A stretch of 64,000 bases of DNA from Camillea tinctor (Eukaryota; Ascomycota; Sordariomycetes; Xylariales; Xylariaceae), in assembly GCA_022578605.1 (NCBI GenBank), contig MU394055.1, forward strand, positions 252,902 through 316,901, read 5' to 3'. The notes under the pieces were generated by a model. It was given only the letters and a program-made list of their open reading frames with translations. It made no database searches and had not been told where the DNA came from. Below, one piece after another: positions 35,282 to 47,423 of this stretch. How positions within the stretch are numbered: the stretch's first letter is position 1; every line of letters begins with the position of its first letter. The position numbers and the translations under genes were made by a program.

Positions 35282-38200
35282 TTTGACTGAGTTGACGGGG
35301 TAAGTCTGGTTTCTCGGGTGAGAGTAGAAGTCGTGTAGAGGATTGTTAAGTTTTGAAGCGTAGAGCGATTAGCTAAAGCTGAATAACGAATGAAATTGAC
35401 TGAAAAGTCAGGGTAGTTTGTTAACGAATGAGTGTGGGTGAGGAGAGAAGAGGAAAAGGATTGACGGTTCCATGGAAGATTTGGACTTATATACAAAGAT
35501 TACCACACCACAGGAGTATGGAGCCAAGCAGCCAAGCAACCAAGATAACTACAGAACTACGACTAGGTAAGGTTAGTGTGCTGTACAGGTAATGTGTAGC
35601 TAGGGTAGTTGGACATGGGTATAGGTTGTGGTAGTAGTGGTGGTGGCCGATGTCTTCTCTACTGTTTACTCACTTACATGATACATCTGGTGAGAAGTCC
35701 AGGAAGAGAGACACGGACAAGCATCCGCCATTGGTCCCATAATTCTGTTTTGCTACCTATCTTATTTCGCTTTCTAGCCAAATCATGGCTCGGGGAATCT
35801 TCCACACTAGAGCAGATCTAGTGTATAAACTGCTAAAAGGGGAAATGGAGTCAGGGGGGAGTATGGCCGGGGGGTTGAGAAATAGGAGTAGGATAGTACA
35901 ATAACAGTACAATAGACAGATACATGCTGCAGCCATATGTAACGGGCGTACATGCAAGGTACACACACATTAACCTTAGACCTGTTACTATGTATTGCAC
36001 TAGGGCAACCCTCGTCTCCTGCAAGGAACATCAGCACGAGTTGACCGGGGTTGTGTGTGATCGGGCGGAAATTACAACGCCACTGGTCTAATGCTTATTT
36101 GGCTAATAAAAGAAGTTCACGCTGGGGATTAGGAAACTATTTGATACAGATTAGAAACCATGCGAATTAGCTCTGCTAACTCTCCCCCAAATCCCCCCAT
36201 ATATGTGTAGGGCCAGAAAGGTTAGCAAACTACCTAGGTACCTACCTACCTATGTATTAGGGGACAAAGACCGGTGATTGTGGCTGGCCGCCACCTGTGT
36301 CATTTTCGTGAGTTACGGCCAATTGAGCAGGCCGATTCGATTGAATCAGTTCAATTAGCATTGAGTCTATACCTGTTAAGCTTATGTATTATTTGATGAT
36401 TGATTAAAATTTAGGTCAAGTTTAGGTAAATGGATAGATATATTTAGACAGACTTCGATACGTTACGAGGTGTCTTTCAATTATAGGTCTATTAATCCAA
36501 GTCATAACATTGAACAATAACAACAACGCTTAACCCAGCTAAGTAGTGTAATGACAAACAAGATAACCTACACAGGTACTATTTTTGTCTCTATTCCTCT
36601 TGGACCGACCAGCAAGTAATCCGCACATACCCAGTTGCGGAGTAATACGTGCATGTAAATCTGATGATGCTTTTCCGTTTAGCGCCTCCAAGTTGCATAC
36701 TTAATTACCTTACGCAGGAACCGATTGCGCTTCTGCAGGAACAAGAAGTGAATCCAAACGGATCAAGTTGGTGGGTGGTAGCGAAAGGCAAACTTGAGTT
36801 CTTACGGGTAAGGAATGGGCACATCATTTAGGGCGGCAGCAGCTTTCTTGAACGGTGAGTGGCTTACTCTAGGGAGTTAATGCCATACATTGTCTCTGAT
36901 TGGTCGAGTACCCAATTAAAAGTTGAGCGAAAATTGCCAAATGGGGATAATGCGCGTCGCTGCTTTGAGTTGTCAATTATTGATTCGGCCAACATTCTAG
37001 ACTTGCTATTTTATAGTGTAGTATGTTGTTCAACCTAAAGAAAAAAAATAAAAATAAAAAAAGCCTTTTTGATGCCAACCGACAAATGCAGGACTCGGAG
37101 TCGTCTATCGGCTCAGCTATGCGCACTCCGTTCCAAGGTTCTAGCCTCTCCTCTAATCGCGAGCAGGAGATGCCAAGCCAACCCCCGGGCTAATTGGACA
37201 AAATAGGCTCCTCGGTCACCTCCAGACTTTCTCCAGGGACTTGGATTACAGGCTTTCTGGAAGGGTTCCTCGATTTCTGCTTGATCCCCCGGAAGAAGCA
37301 TGGCTATAAAGGTCCCTTACAGCAAAGGTACAACCTTGATTCGGTATAGTACTATAGCCAACGCCCCATGGGAGTTATCAATAGTTCATAAATAACTTGT
37401 TCGTATTGATCTCTGAGTCTAGCGTAGAAGTTATGCTATAGAAAGTGAGCGGTTGGAGGCTAATGCCAGAACTAGCACTAAAGACCGCTTTTGCAAGACG
37501 AGACGAGACGAGACGGGACAGGACCGACTAGACAAGACTAGATAAGACCAGACAAAACGAGACAAAGACTACGATATATGATCTCTCATCAGACACGCTA
37601 GACTATCAATACAATCGAGCCATGTGAATCATGTCTAATCTAGTAGTTGTAGAGATAAGGGGAGAACGAGAGCAGTGTAAAGTTTGGATGAGGTTTCCCA
37701 CGGTTCGATCCAGCAATCTCGGTCTTCTCACTTTCTCGACTCATGCTTCATGTCCCCGGCGAAATCTGGGTCTCTCAGCTTTGGATGGTTTGATCGTCAA
37801 CCGCCCTTAATAGCCCCTGAGTGGTACGGACTGCTAGGAAATGTTAGCACACACGTACTAATAAGCAGTTTAAACCTACTTCGAGGCTGTTACTTGGTTC
37901 AACTAGTGATCGATCGTCTTAAATACTTCTACATAATTGTATTGGGTTGATCGATCGTAAGCAAAACTTCACGTCTGCTTGTTGTTGTTTTTTTTTTGGT
38001 TTTTTTTTTTTGTCAGCGAAACTACACAACCAATTGATTTTACTACCTAGGCAAGGTTGAGGGTAAGACCAAGACCAATAACATTTCACTCATTGCATCG
38101 TAACCGAGAGGCATTAATAAATAAACGGGTGGTTCTTTCGGCTAAGAGTTACCGTGTCCGCCGCCAACGGAGCACAATTCAAGGTTGGTTGGGTTGCTGT

Positions 38201-39417
38201 TATCATCGTAAACTACGGTTGCAACATGCTGCAGCTCTCACCGCATCTGCTAATGCGTAAACAAACCCGAAGTGAGGCAAGTTGCAAAGAGGTCAGGTTC
38301 ATTAGGTTACATGGGGCGCTTGCGTGTCACTTTATTCAACTAATTTCCACCTTGTCGACCTTGCTGACCCTGCACACACACAAGTCTAGACGAACTAGAC
38401 TATTATCGTGTGTTTTCTTACCCTCCCTTATCAACGCGACAATGTCCATTCGCCGCATATTAGATTGATATTCCCAATTATCTTCGGTCTAATGTCTCAA
38501 ACTGAACTCCTTCCTGGCTTGACAAGCGCGAAATATCGGTGTTCTAGTCTGGTTGTTTAACACAAGACCCCGCAACAGCCTTAATTTTGAACCTTGGCCT
38601 TGAGCGTTAACAATAGGTTAAATGATGTTTGATGGTGAGGAGTTGCGGGGAAGAATGACTTATAGGTTATATACTTTCAAAGACATTCCCTTTAGACAAA
38701 CAACCCTCATAATCATATAAACTTCCGATCAGCTAGGTATGTTTCAACGATGAATATTAGGATATCTTTACCTTAACCTGCATACGAATTTTATTATCTC
38801 TATCTTCAATCAAAGTTCTAGCAATATTTGAAATACACGACCTGGAACTTCATTTGAAAATTGCCATCCTATCTGAAGAGTTGCGCAACCCCCTGATATG
38901 GTTGAAGATTCAAACTACATAACCTATCACCCATATATTCCCGAGGTCTTTTTATATAAGCGCCGGTCGATCTTACCTAGACCTAAGACCTAAACCCCGA
39001 CTATGGGTTAGGTCATGTAGCGGGGAACGCCTAAAGGCGAGGGGTCCTAGCCCGTCCGAGTTAACACGTGCAGCTGCGAGATCTACGTAACTTAGGTCCA
39101 CTTCATAGTACTGAGGGGCTGTTGGTAGAGCTTTTACTTCTTGTTGTTGATGTCATCGTTATTGGATATCCTCTAGTCTTTGCTTAGAAATAGGAAACGA
39201 AAGGAAGAGAAGAGAAGAAGAAAAAAAGATGAAGAAAAGTTGCGAATCGAGACTAACATCTTAAGTCCACCGAGTTATAAAGACATTTCTAACATCTTTC
39301 ACGCCAAGAGATAATCGTGATCGATTACCAGATTCTTAGTACTAAAGATATTCCTATACTGCCTCAAGTCTAGAGCAACGTTTTTCCTTAGTGAAGGCAT
39401 TCTGCATCTATCTGAAG
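35282..39417. other. Gene-poor stretch between the GPI protein and the quinone oxidoreductase
   Basis: About 4.1 kb with no supported gene. It includes the GPI-protein promoter at the left, a tetranucleotide motif cluster (TACCTAGGTACCTACCTACC, 36234-36253), a decaying GAGAC/GACAA pentamer repeat (37497-37567) and T runs near 37987-38012. The reading frames present are short and unremarkable. Confidence 0.5.
37495..37568. repeat. Degenerate pentanucleotide repeat (GAGAC/GACAA)n
   Basis: It starts as clean ACGAG-ACGAG units near 37498 and decays through GGGACAGGACC, AGACAAGACTAG and AGACCAGACAAAACG. The graded decay suggests an old slippage-expanded tract. Confidence 0.7.
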
Positions 39418-40614
39418 ATGGGCAGCGACACGATGAGAGCCGTAGGTATGTAAATTACTTTTCTCAGTATGCCACGAGATCACACACATGTAACTGCGCC
39501 GTGCGCATCAACCCCGTTGGAACCAGGTTTAACTAATGATTCCTGAACGCCGGTAGACATCAAAGACGGCAAGGGCCCCGCGACCTCGCTCTTCATAAAC
39601 GACAAGGCGCCCAAGCCCATACCCAAAGATGACGAGGTGCTAGTACGCATCAAGGCCTTCGGTCTAAACCGCATGGATCTCATGCAGCGCGAGGTTCGCC
39701 CCCCCCTTACTTCCCTCCCCTTCCCAAGCTCACCCCTCTAGGGCCGGTACCCGGTCCCCCCCCAAGCGCCCTCCACCCTAGGCGTCGAATTCAGCGGCCT
39801 AGTCGCTTCCACGCCGCCTTCCTCCCCCTTCCAGCCCGGCGACCCCGTCTTCGGGCTCGCCTACGGCGGCGCGTACGCGGAGTACATCGTCGCGTCGCCG
39901 CGGCTGCTCCTGCGCAAGCCGGCGGGGCTGAGCTGGGAGGCCGCGGCCGGGATCCCGGAGGCGTGGATGACGGCGACGCAGGCGCTGCACGCGGTGGGGC
40001 AGCTGGCGGCGGGGCAGAGCGTGCTGTGGCACGCGGGCGCGAGCGGGGTGTCGCTGGCGGGCGTGCAGCTGAGCGCGCGGGCGGGCGCCGCGGGGGTCTA
40101 CGCGACGGCCGGGACGGACGACAAGTGCCGGTTCGTGGAGCGCGCGGTGCGCGGCAGCGGGGGTGACGGGGGTGTCCCCGCGGTGCAGGCGTTCAACTAC
40201 CGCGCGCGGCCCGACTGGGACAAGGCGATCCTCGAGGCGACGGGCGGGCGCGGCGTCGACGTCGTCGTGGATTACGTCGGGGCGAGCTACTTCGAGCGCA
40301 ACTTGGCGGTGACGGCGCGCGATGCGCGCTGGGTGTTGCTGGCTATGCTGGGAGGCTCGCGGCTTGAGGCTGGCGTGGATATTGCGGCGCTGCTGTACAA
40401 GCGTGTGCGCATCGAGGGCAGTACGCTGCGCAGTAGGGACGTGGAGTACCAGGGCCGGCTGCGGGATAAGCTCGCCGAGTACCTACCGGACTTCGAGAGT
40501 GGCAAGCTGAAGGTCTTTGTGGATACGGTGTTCCCTATGGAAGATATCGTCAAGGCACATCAGTTGATGGAGGAGAATAAGACGACTGGTAAAATTATAT
40601 GCACGGTTTCATAG
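39418..40614 (+). CDS. Zinc-independent quinone oxidoreductase / MDR-family NADPH reductase (PIG3-like)
   Basis: Exons 39418-39445, 39557-39693 and 39742-40614 give 346 codons (345 residues). The ATG at 39418 is used (MGSDTMRAVDIKDG); an in-frame ATG five codons later is an alternative. Conserved parts are VRIKAFGLNRMDLMQREGRY, VPPQAPSTLGVEFSG, the cofactor-binding motif HAGASGVSLAGVQLS, and GRGVDVVVDYVGASYFERN; the C-terminus is ENKTTGKIICTVS. There is no catalytic zinc-binding set of the alcohol dehydrogenases, as expected for the quinone reductase branch (NADPH-dependent reduction of quinones or enones). A Gly-rich insert (RGSGGDGGVPAV) splits the cofactor domain. Exon 3 is markedly GC-rich (39.8-40.3 kb) compared with its surroundings. 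It converges with the hydrolase gene, with 208 bp between stops. Confidence 0.92.
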
Positions 40615-40822
40615 AGAATGGGCAGGAGTCACGATCCATTGGTAATGTATTCACTTTAAATGTGGTTGGTAGAGTTCATGCTTGAACTGCCAACCTACCC
40701 CTATACGCCTCGTAAACTAGCCGCGAGGCTTCTCTCTCCCTCTCTCTCTCATGGCAGTGGAAAACTACGCAAACACCAATAACCTATGTGATCCTCCCCA
40801 TCCTGCCTGAGCTGCACATACT

Positions 40823-42020
40823 CTAATGTTCCTTTATCCATTTCAACATCTGATCGAAAGCCGTGGCCTGCGCGTCTTTGATATGCGAATCGCTGTAGTC
40901 CCCGATTACAGCAAAGCCTAAGACCCATTAGTACGTCCTGTCTTGATCACATATGCTAGATACGAATCGAACCCACCATGCGGTACCCCGGGGTAGACTT
41001 GAACTTCGTGTTCTAAACCGGCCTTGGACATAGCGTCCTCTCCAGACTCACGCACCTCATCGGGGAACATGGGGTCGTGCTCGACACAGACCAAACTCAC
41101 AGGCACCTTGAGGTCGTGGAAGTCATCGGGCGAAACTAACGTCGCATGCGCCAGCGCACCGGCCTTGATATATGGACCTTTCTTTGCAGGACCTTGAGCT
41201 TCGCCAGCTTCCTCGTCTGCAGGCCTCTGTGCGCCAGTCCATCCGGTCTGCGGGGGTGTTCGCTCGCTTGCCAACAGTAGAATATACCGGCCTCCGAAAC
41301 AGTACCCCACAGCGTAGATACCACCGCCGTTGCCCACAGCATCGGCGAATTCACCCTCACAGGCATGGATGACCTTCTCGAGTATCGGCATAACTTTTTC
41401 TTCGGTGTGCTTTGCTAGCCACATGTCGATCAAGAAGGATTTGGCGGTCTCCACTGCCTTCAGCTTGAATGTATCGAGGAACGAGGTTCCTTGCATCTCG
41501 GAATCGGGAACGGCTGACCCATTCGGTGCCGGGTTGCCTTCGAACAGATCTGGCATGACCACAAGGTAACCTTCGTCGGCGAACTTGTCGGCTTGGATTT
41601 GGTTATTGGTCGACTTCAGGCCGGTCCCGCCGGTCAGGAGTAGGAGGAGCTTCGATGGGTTCGCCGGGTAGGTATTCGGCTTCGCGAGATAGACCTATTG
41701 CGCTGGTTATGAGCATGCGACCGTCGTTGGGAGGAGCAAGTAATTGTACCAACATCAACACCCCCGAGCTTTCTCACCTCCCCCTTGGGAGCCTCTCCAG
41801 AAGCTACGCGAGTACCGTTAGTTGAGTTGACCAAATATCTATACCTACCTATCACCGAGAAGGTAAGAAAAGAGAATGTGATCAGAAACATACGAGTTGG
41901 TCGGTCAGAAGTACAATGTTCGCTCATGGTAGGCCTGGCCTGAGCTGAAGGGTCAGCGGGAGCCGTAGACTCTTGTGCATCGCTCTCAGGCGCTCTCGTT
42001 GCGACATCTGCGTCGGCCAT
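40823..42020 (-). CDS. Dienelactone hydrolase family protein
   Basis: Exons on the minus strand: 42020-41894, 41803-41754, 41694-40977 and 40917-40823; 330 codons (329 residues). Hallmarks are SEHCTSDRPTPSGEAPKGEV, KLLLLLTGGTGLKSTNNQIQ, DKFADEGYLVVMPDLFEGNP and the nucleophile elbow GYCFGG. The inferred triad is Cys191, Asp266 (VCVEHDPMFPDE) and His298 (PGVPHGFAV). An acidic/Ala-rich insert of about 25 residues (RPADEEAGEAQGPAKKGP region) lengthens the Cys-Asp spacing. These alpha/beta hydrolases open dienelactones or other small esters in the cytosol; fungal substrates are mostly unknown. The donor after exon 2 (GTTGGT) is unusual but is the only one that restores the family sequence VYLAKPNTYP. 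An Ala/Ser-rich N-terminus of about 30 residues precedes the conserved SEHC. Confidence 0.92.
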
Positions 42021-42648
42021 GGTTATAAGTGATGATGGTGGGGGGTAACCTTGGAGTGATGAAATGGGTGGGATTGTCGATAGTTTATCAAGTATGTATG
42101 TTATGTTATGTCGGAGGTATACGACGGGAGGAATGAGAAGTAGATGTTAGAGGGAAGAATTCCCAGGCTTAGGTTAGTAGATTGTTAGTTGGAATCTATA
42201 ATAACTTGGTCCCTACCTGCTGTAATACCAAAGGTGCATGAAAGAGGGTTTGAGCCGTTGAGGGGGATGACGTACAACTTCCAAAACTGGCAGTCAGCTG
42301 CCAATGCCCCACTCTGCACACTGTCCACTGCACACTGCCCACTGCCTTGATGCCTAGAGTTAGGTAGAAGAACCCCGCGGTGGTAACCTTATTACTAGGT
42401 AAGGTTTTACCTACGCCACCCCCCCTAAAAAAACCAAAAAACCACTTTAAGTGCCGACGCGACTTTCACAGACCCGACGCGTTCAAACTTGAACTTTCTT
42501 TAGTTTCTCCTCCACCCATCATTCATTCTGTCCTCAATATATTTCAATCCGACCCTCCTTTACCCTCCTACGCTACATACGGCTATTTGGTGAAGATTGG
42601 AATTCAATTTGCTTTCCGACTGAGTCCCAAGTTAGCAGTCAAGTCAAC
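42021..42648. promoter_or_regulatory. Divergent promoter region between hydrolase and RFA1
   Basis: 628 bp shared by two divergent genes. It contains GCCGACGCGACTTT and CAGACCCGACGCGTTC near 42451-42484, that is, two ACGCG (MluI-box-like) words about 25 bp apart, roughly 170 bp before the RFA1 ATG. ACGCG elements drive G1/S transcription of replication genes in yeasts (MBF sites), so control of RFA1 is plausible. Confidence 0.5.
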
Positions 42649-44830
42649 ATGTCTCTTGCCGCTGCACAGCAGGCAATTACCCAAGGCGCTCTAGAGTATG
42701 ATCACCATCACCATCACCATCATCATCACCACGATCGATTGCCAATCTTCGATGTCTTATGAGAAATCTGTATGCTGATCCTATTATCTAACTTCACCTT
42801 TTATAGCGCCATATTCAACGACCCCGAAAATGTCGAAAAGACATTCCCCGTACCCGTGTTGCAATGTCTTCAGATAAAACCCCTCGCAGCTCAGCAAACC
42901 CCCGGCGGTGCCCAACCCGAGCGATACCGGGTAGTCCTCAGTGATGTACAGAATTACGTTCAGTGCATGTTAGCAACCCGTACGCATAACCCATCCCATA
43001 CTACTTCTCGATTGGGGTTTGTATTCGTCATACTAACTCGATTCTAGAGGCGAACCGCGTTATCCATGAGAATATTCTGGTTCGAGGTTCCATCGTCCGC
43101 ATCAAGTCCTACCAGGCGAATGCAGTTAAAGGAAAGAAGTGAGCAAGCATTCTTCCCGAACGAATGGCCGATATATGAAGAAGAGAACCCTGGCCTAACA
43201 CTATTCAGCATTTTGATCATTCTTGACCTCGACGTTGCTACAGAGTTAGGTACCCACGACAGAATTGGTGAGCCTGCTGCTTTCGAGGCGAAGCCGGCGG
43301 TTACCAACAACACCCTCGGTGGTTCGAGCTTTTACGGTGCCAAGACCGAATCATCCGCACCCGTGAAATCCGAGCCCATGTCTTCACGTATGGGCGGAGG
43401 GAGCACTAGCGTCGGACCCAATAGCCACGGCAACAACGTCATTTACCCCATAGAGGCCTTGTCGCCATACGCACATAAATGGACTATTAAAGCGCGCGTT
43501 TCGCAAAAGTCGGAGATAAAGACCTGGCATAAAGCATCCGGCGAGGGCAAGCTATTCTCGGTCAATCTTCTCGACGAGAGTGGTGAGATCAAGGCCACAG
43601 GGTTCAACGAGCAGTGCGACCAACTCTACGACATCTTGCAAGAAGGTCAAGTTTACTATATTAGTAGCCCCTGTAAAGTTGACCTAGCTAGAAAGCAGTG
43701 GTCCACTCTTCCCAATGACTATGAGCTTGTCTTCCAGAGCGGGACACTTGTTGAAAAGGCCGAGGACCAAACCAGTGTCCCCCAGGTTCGATTCAACTTT
43801 GTCAACGTCCAGGAGCTCCAGTCGGTAGAGAAGGATGCAACGATAGATATTGTCGGTATTCTCAAGGATGTTGGTGATGTCTCTCAGATCATCTCTAAGA
43901 GCACGGGTAAACCCTACGATAAGCGCGAGTTAAGCATTGTCGACGATTCGCAGTACATGGTGCGAGTCACGATATGGGGCAAGACGGCCACCACATTTAC
44001 TGCCCAGCCCGAGTCCGTTATTGCTTTCAAGGGTGTCAAGGTCTCTGACTTTGGCGGACGCTCGCTTTCCCTGCTCCAATCCGGAACCATGACCGTGGAT
44101 CCCGACATCGAGGAGGCTCATCGTTTAAAGGGCTGGTTTGATTCACAGGGTCGTACCGACAACTTCAACACTCACACAGCGTCCAACTTGGGCGCCGCGA
44201 CTGGCCGTCAGGACCAGACTAAAGTCATTTCACAGGTGAAGGACGAGAACCTTGGGATGGACACGACAGAGTACTTCGCCCTCAAGGCAACCGTTGTCTA
44301 CATCAAGCAGGAAAACTTTGCATACCCCGCCTGCAGCAACGAGGGCTGCAATAAAAAAGTGATCGATCAGGGGGATGGCACCTGGCGCTGTGAAAAGTGC
44401 GACATTGCCCACGCGCGCCCCCAGTACCGCTACATCATGAGCGTCAATGTCAACGACCACACGGGCCAGATGTGGCTCTCGTGCTTCGACGACGTTGGCC
44501 GTAGCATCATGGGTATGTCTGCCGATGAGCTTATGGAGCTCAAGGAGAATGATGAGGACCGTGTATCCGCCATCTTCGAGGGCGCAAACTGCGCCAAGTT
44601 CAGTTTCCGCTGTCGCGCTAAGATGGACAACTATGGCGAGAACCAGCGGTATGTACATTTCCTCCTTATATATACGTAGCAGCCCAGTCCTAGAGATTGG
44701 AGATGCGCCTGCCTATATATACTGACATTTCCACTTCAGGGTACGATACCAAGTCATGAGCGCAGCGCCCATCGATTTCAAAGCCGAAGCGCTTAAGCTC
44801 GCGGATATGATCAAGCAGCTTAGCACGTAG
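42649..44830 (+). CDS. RFA1: Replication protein A 70-kDa subunit (single-stranded DNA binding)
   Basis: Exons 42649-42695, 42807-42979, 43048-43138, 43209-44648 and 44740-44830 total 614 codons (613 residues), normal for RPA1. It binds single-stranded DNA in replication, repair and recombination, in the nucleus, as a heterotrimer. The N-terminal OB fold holds ALDAIFNDPENVEKTFPVPV and ERYRVVLSDVQNYVQCMLAT. A Ser/Gly linker follows, then DNA-binding domains A and B (KWTIKARVSQKSEIKTWHKA, GEGKLFSVNLLDESGEIKAT), then the C-terminal domain with the zinc ribbon Cys479-x4-Cys484-x13-Cys498-x2-Cys501. The C-terminus is MIKQLST. The first intron (42696-42806) contains a CAT/CAC repeat. Confidence 0.96.
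42700..42736. repeat. CAT/CAC trinucleotide repeat in RFA1 intron 1
   Basis: ATCACC units followed by ATC and ACC units, just after the donor. It lies within the intron, so no histidine tract is made unless the intron is retained. Confidence 0.8.
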
Positions 44831-45835
44831 TGTAATTGTCTCCATGACAAGTGACCATGTTTGATTGGCTGTGGATGGACTGATGGAATTGAGCCCATCT
44901 TTTTACTCGCGGAAAGGAGCAAAATCGACTTGTAATGCTTATGATAATGTCGGCCAACTTGGGGGTACGAGTAAGAGTACATTGTAGGGTAGAAATCGAG
45001 CAGGGAGAAAAAAGAGAGGGGAGGAAGGGAAAGGTGTGGACTAAGATGGGGGAAAGTTTTCGTGTGTACTTTTCCCGTATGGTTTACTTCCTTTTTACCT
45101 CCTGTACAAGAGACGCTTCGGGATGAAGTATGGGATTGTCTAGAGAAAGGGGGGGGACTACATAGGCAGGATGGAACTGCGCGTATGGGAGTGTAGAAAA
45201 ATGAACAAGGCGAGGTGAACTTGTACATTTTGATACACCACAGGAAGCAAGTGGAAAGGAAAATAAGCGAAACATGTCAATGCAGGAAAAAGAGAAAGAA
45301 AATCAAATCACGGTTATTGAAAGAAGAAAAAAACGAGTTGAAGGGTGTCAAATCTGTTAATCAGAGGGTTCTTTTTAGGAACCCATTCTTGTTGGGTTAA
45401 GGGGCGCTCTGTGTCGCTTTCTTTCAAGTCGAGCAAATAGATCGATATCGAAGATGATCGCCTCTCTTTTCTTGTTTTCTTTGCTTCTTCTTAACCATCT
45501 TCGCCGTCGTCTTATCTAATCTCTACACAAAAGCGGGATGTCGCTTTTCTCCTCCCGGAAATATGTCATGCCTTGCTGAATCACCGCGCTGGTGATATAA
45601 TTTCTCACTTCCTCTTCCTAAACGCCATCGCCACTCTCTCACCTCACAAAGTCATAATAGGACAAAACAATAAGATTTCCTAGGCTGGATAAGGACCCCT
45701 ACCCAGCAATCAACTCAGAAGTAAATCGATAAGCCGATTACACCGACTTATGCTTGGGTTCTATGCGATCCTACACATTGCGCAATGCTTATCTAAATCG
45801 GAATCGTCGGAGTCGTTGTTTGCTCGTGATATCCT
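44831..45835. other. Convergent 3' flanks of RFA1 and CSN3
   Basis: About 1 kb between two stop codons. It is rich in A/G runs, with no supported gene. It presumably carries both 3' UTRs and polyadenylation sites. Confidence 0.5.
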
Positions 45836-47423
45836 CTAGCCAGTTTGAATCACCCCACCCATTAAATCCTCGTCGTCGACTTGGGCATCGAAGCCCAAGG
45901 TGGGATCTGGTGCATCGCTCTTTTCGTTGCGCTTCGACTCCTTCATAATGTGCTTGACGTAATCCTTACTAGTGCCCAAGCGTTCGCTAGTCGCTCTAAA
46001 TATAGGTTGTAGTTCCTTAAGCCGCGATGCCATACGCAGGAGTTCATCCGCGAACTCCAGCTCCGACAGCTCCGTCGTTGATGATAGAAAAGTGAGGAAA
46101 ACGGTACCGTCGTCGTTTTTCTCTATTACCCCTTTCAACATACCTCCTATGATCATGTTTTGAACGAGGGCCTCGACATCTTCATCTTTCCCGAGCTTCT
46201 CGCCGGTCTCCGCGCTGAGGGTCTGTTCTCGGATCTCTGAAATAGATATCTTTGTGTATATATCCTGCAGGTTGAGAACCCGCCATTTCTGATAGGCAGC
46301 CAGGACTTCCTGGATCAAGCCCGTATTGCCATCTTCCTGCCATATTTCCGCGTTCTTCTCGACTTCCGCCTTCAGGCCTTCTGCGTTCTCAGTCACGAAC
46401 GATGTAGCGACTGATACGTAGGACTTTCCCAGAGTGCCGTAAAGCTTATTTGCCGCAGCCCCGGTGTATGAAGGCGGGTCGGTATGCTTCCCATTCAATA
46501 GAAGGCTCACTAATACCCATTTCTTGTATGCCTCGGCCATGATCTTGCTTGTCCCGCCCTCACGCGTAGGGAAGGTGACTACTCTTTCGAATGCTGCATG
46601 AGCCTTCGCCCACTCTCTTCGCGCACAGTACATCATTCCGCAGAGCAGATCATATTCCATGACGGCTGCCGCTTTAACTACAGCAGTAAGCCCGTTTTCT
46701 CGTGTGATATAGGCAGGCGGGAATAGATCAAGATCGCACAGATATTGGGGCTCTTTATAGTTGATCATGTTAGGATAGAATACGATGATCTTGTCAATGA
46801 CCTTTAGCGCGGGTTCGATGTTGTCGGTGTTGTATGCGAGTCTCGCGAGTATGATATGGGTAGATGTAAGCATCCTGCCGGTCGGATCGAGTTTCAGGAT
46901 AGCCGTGGCCAGGACGTCGACAGCGACAGAAGGCTAAGATATGGCATCAGTGAGAAAGTGTCGGCTTGGGGATAAATGCGATAGGCAAGCCTTACCGGTA
47001 GATACTGGCCACTTCCAACTGTGCTGAGAAGATCATGTAAGTGGGTTCCGGCATAGCGACATTGGCGACCGTCAAACGAGACTAGGAAGATAGCTAGCTT
47101 CTCGAGGAGAAGATCTCGTGCCATAGAGGTCGCCAATGAAGGAATCACCAGAGTATGGAGAACGGCAAGGTAAGATAGTGAGTTGACGGCTGGGCTCAGC
47201 AGCTGAAGACGAGGTCAGCTGGGATTATAAAAGATTGTTACTTATGAGGGTGATGCCGTACCTCAAGCAGTTGGGGACCATGGAGGATGAGGTCTGCATT
47301 GTTGTCCTTGAGTAGCTTGGTTAGCCTGTTGAGATGCGCCTTGACGGCCTTGTCGTAAGTATCGTTATCGTCCGTGGGGTTCTCTGGCGGAAAGGCCAGA
47401 AGAACCGGAGCGAGCTGATCCAT
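45836..47423 (-). CDS. csn3: COP9 signalosome complex subunit 3
   Basis: Exons 47423-47262, 47202-46996 and 46933-45836; 489 codons (488 residues), usual for fungal CSN3. The COP9 signalosome removes Nedd8 from cullins and so controls ubiquitin ligases; in filamentous fungi it affects development, light response and secondary metabolism. Recognition rests on MDQLAPVLLAFPPENP at the start, LPSLA-type helical repeats, TSTHIILARLAYNTDNIEPA, KIIVFYPNMINYKEPQYLCD, LLCGMMYCARREWAKAHAAF, and the PCI region with QKWRVLNLQDIYTKISISEI, LVQNMIIGGMLKGVIEKNDD and GTVFLTF. The acidic tail ends GFDAQVDDEDLMGGVIQTG. The ATG at 47423 was chosen because the frame upstream has only non-ATG codons. It diverges from the opsin gene. 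Confidence 0.93.

Noticed and set aside
37684..37760. GGTTCGATCC-like box suggesting a tRNA gene
   Set aside because: No matching A box, acceptor stem or anticodon arm could be folded around it.
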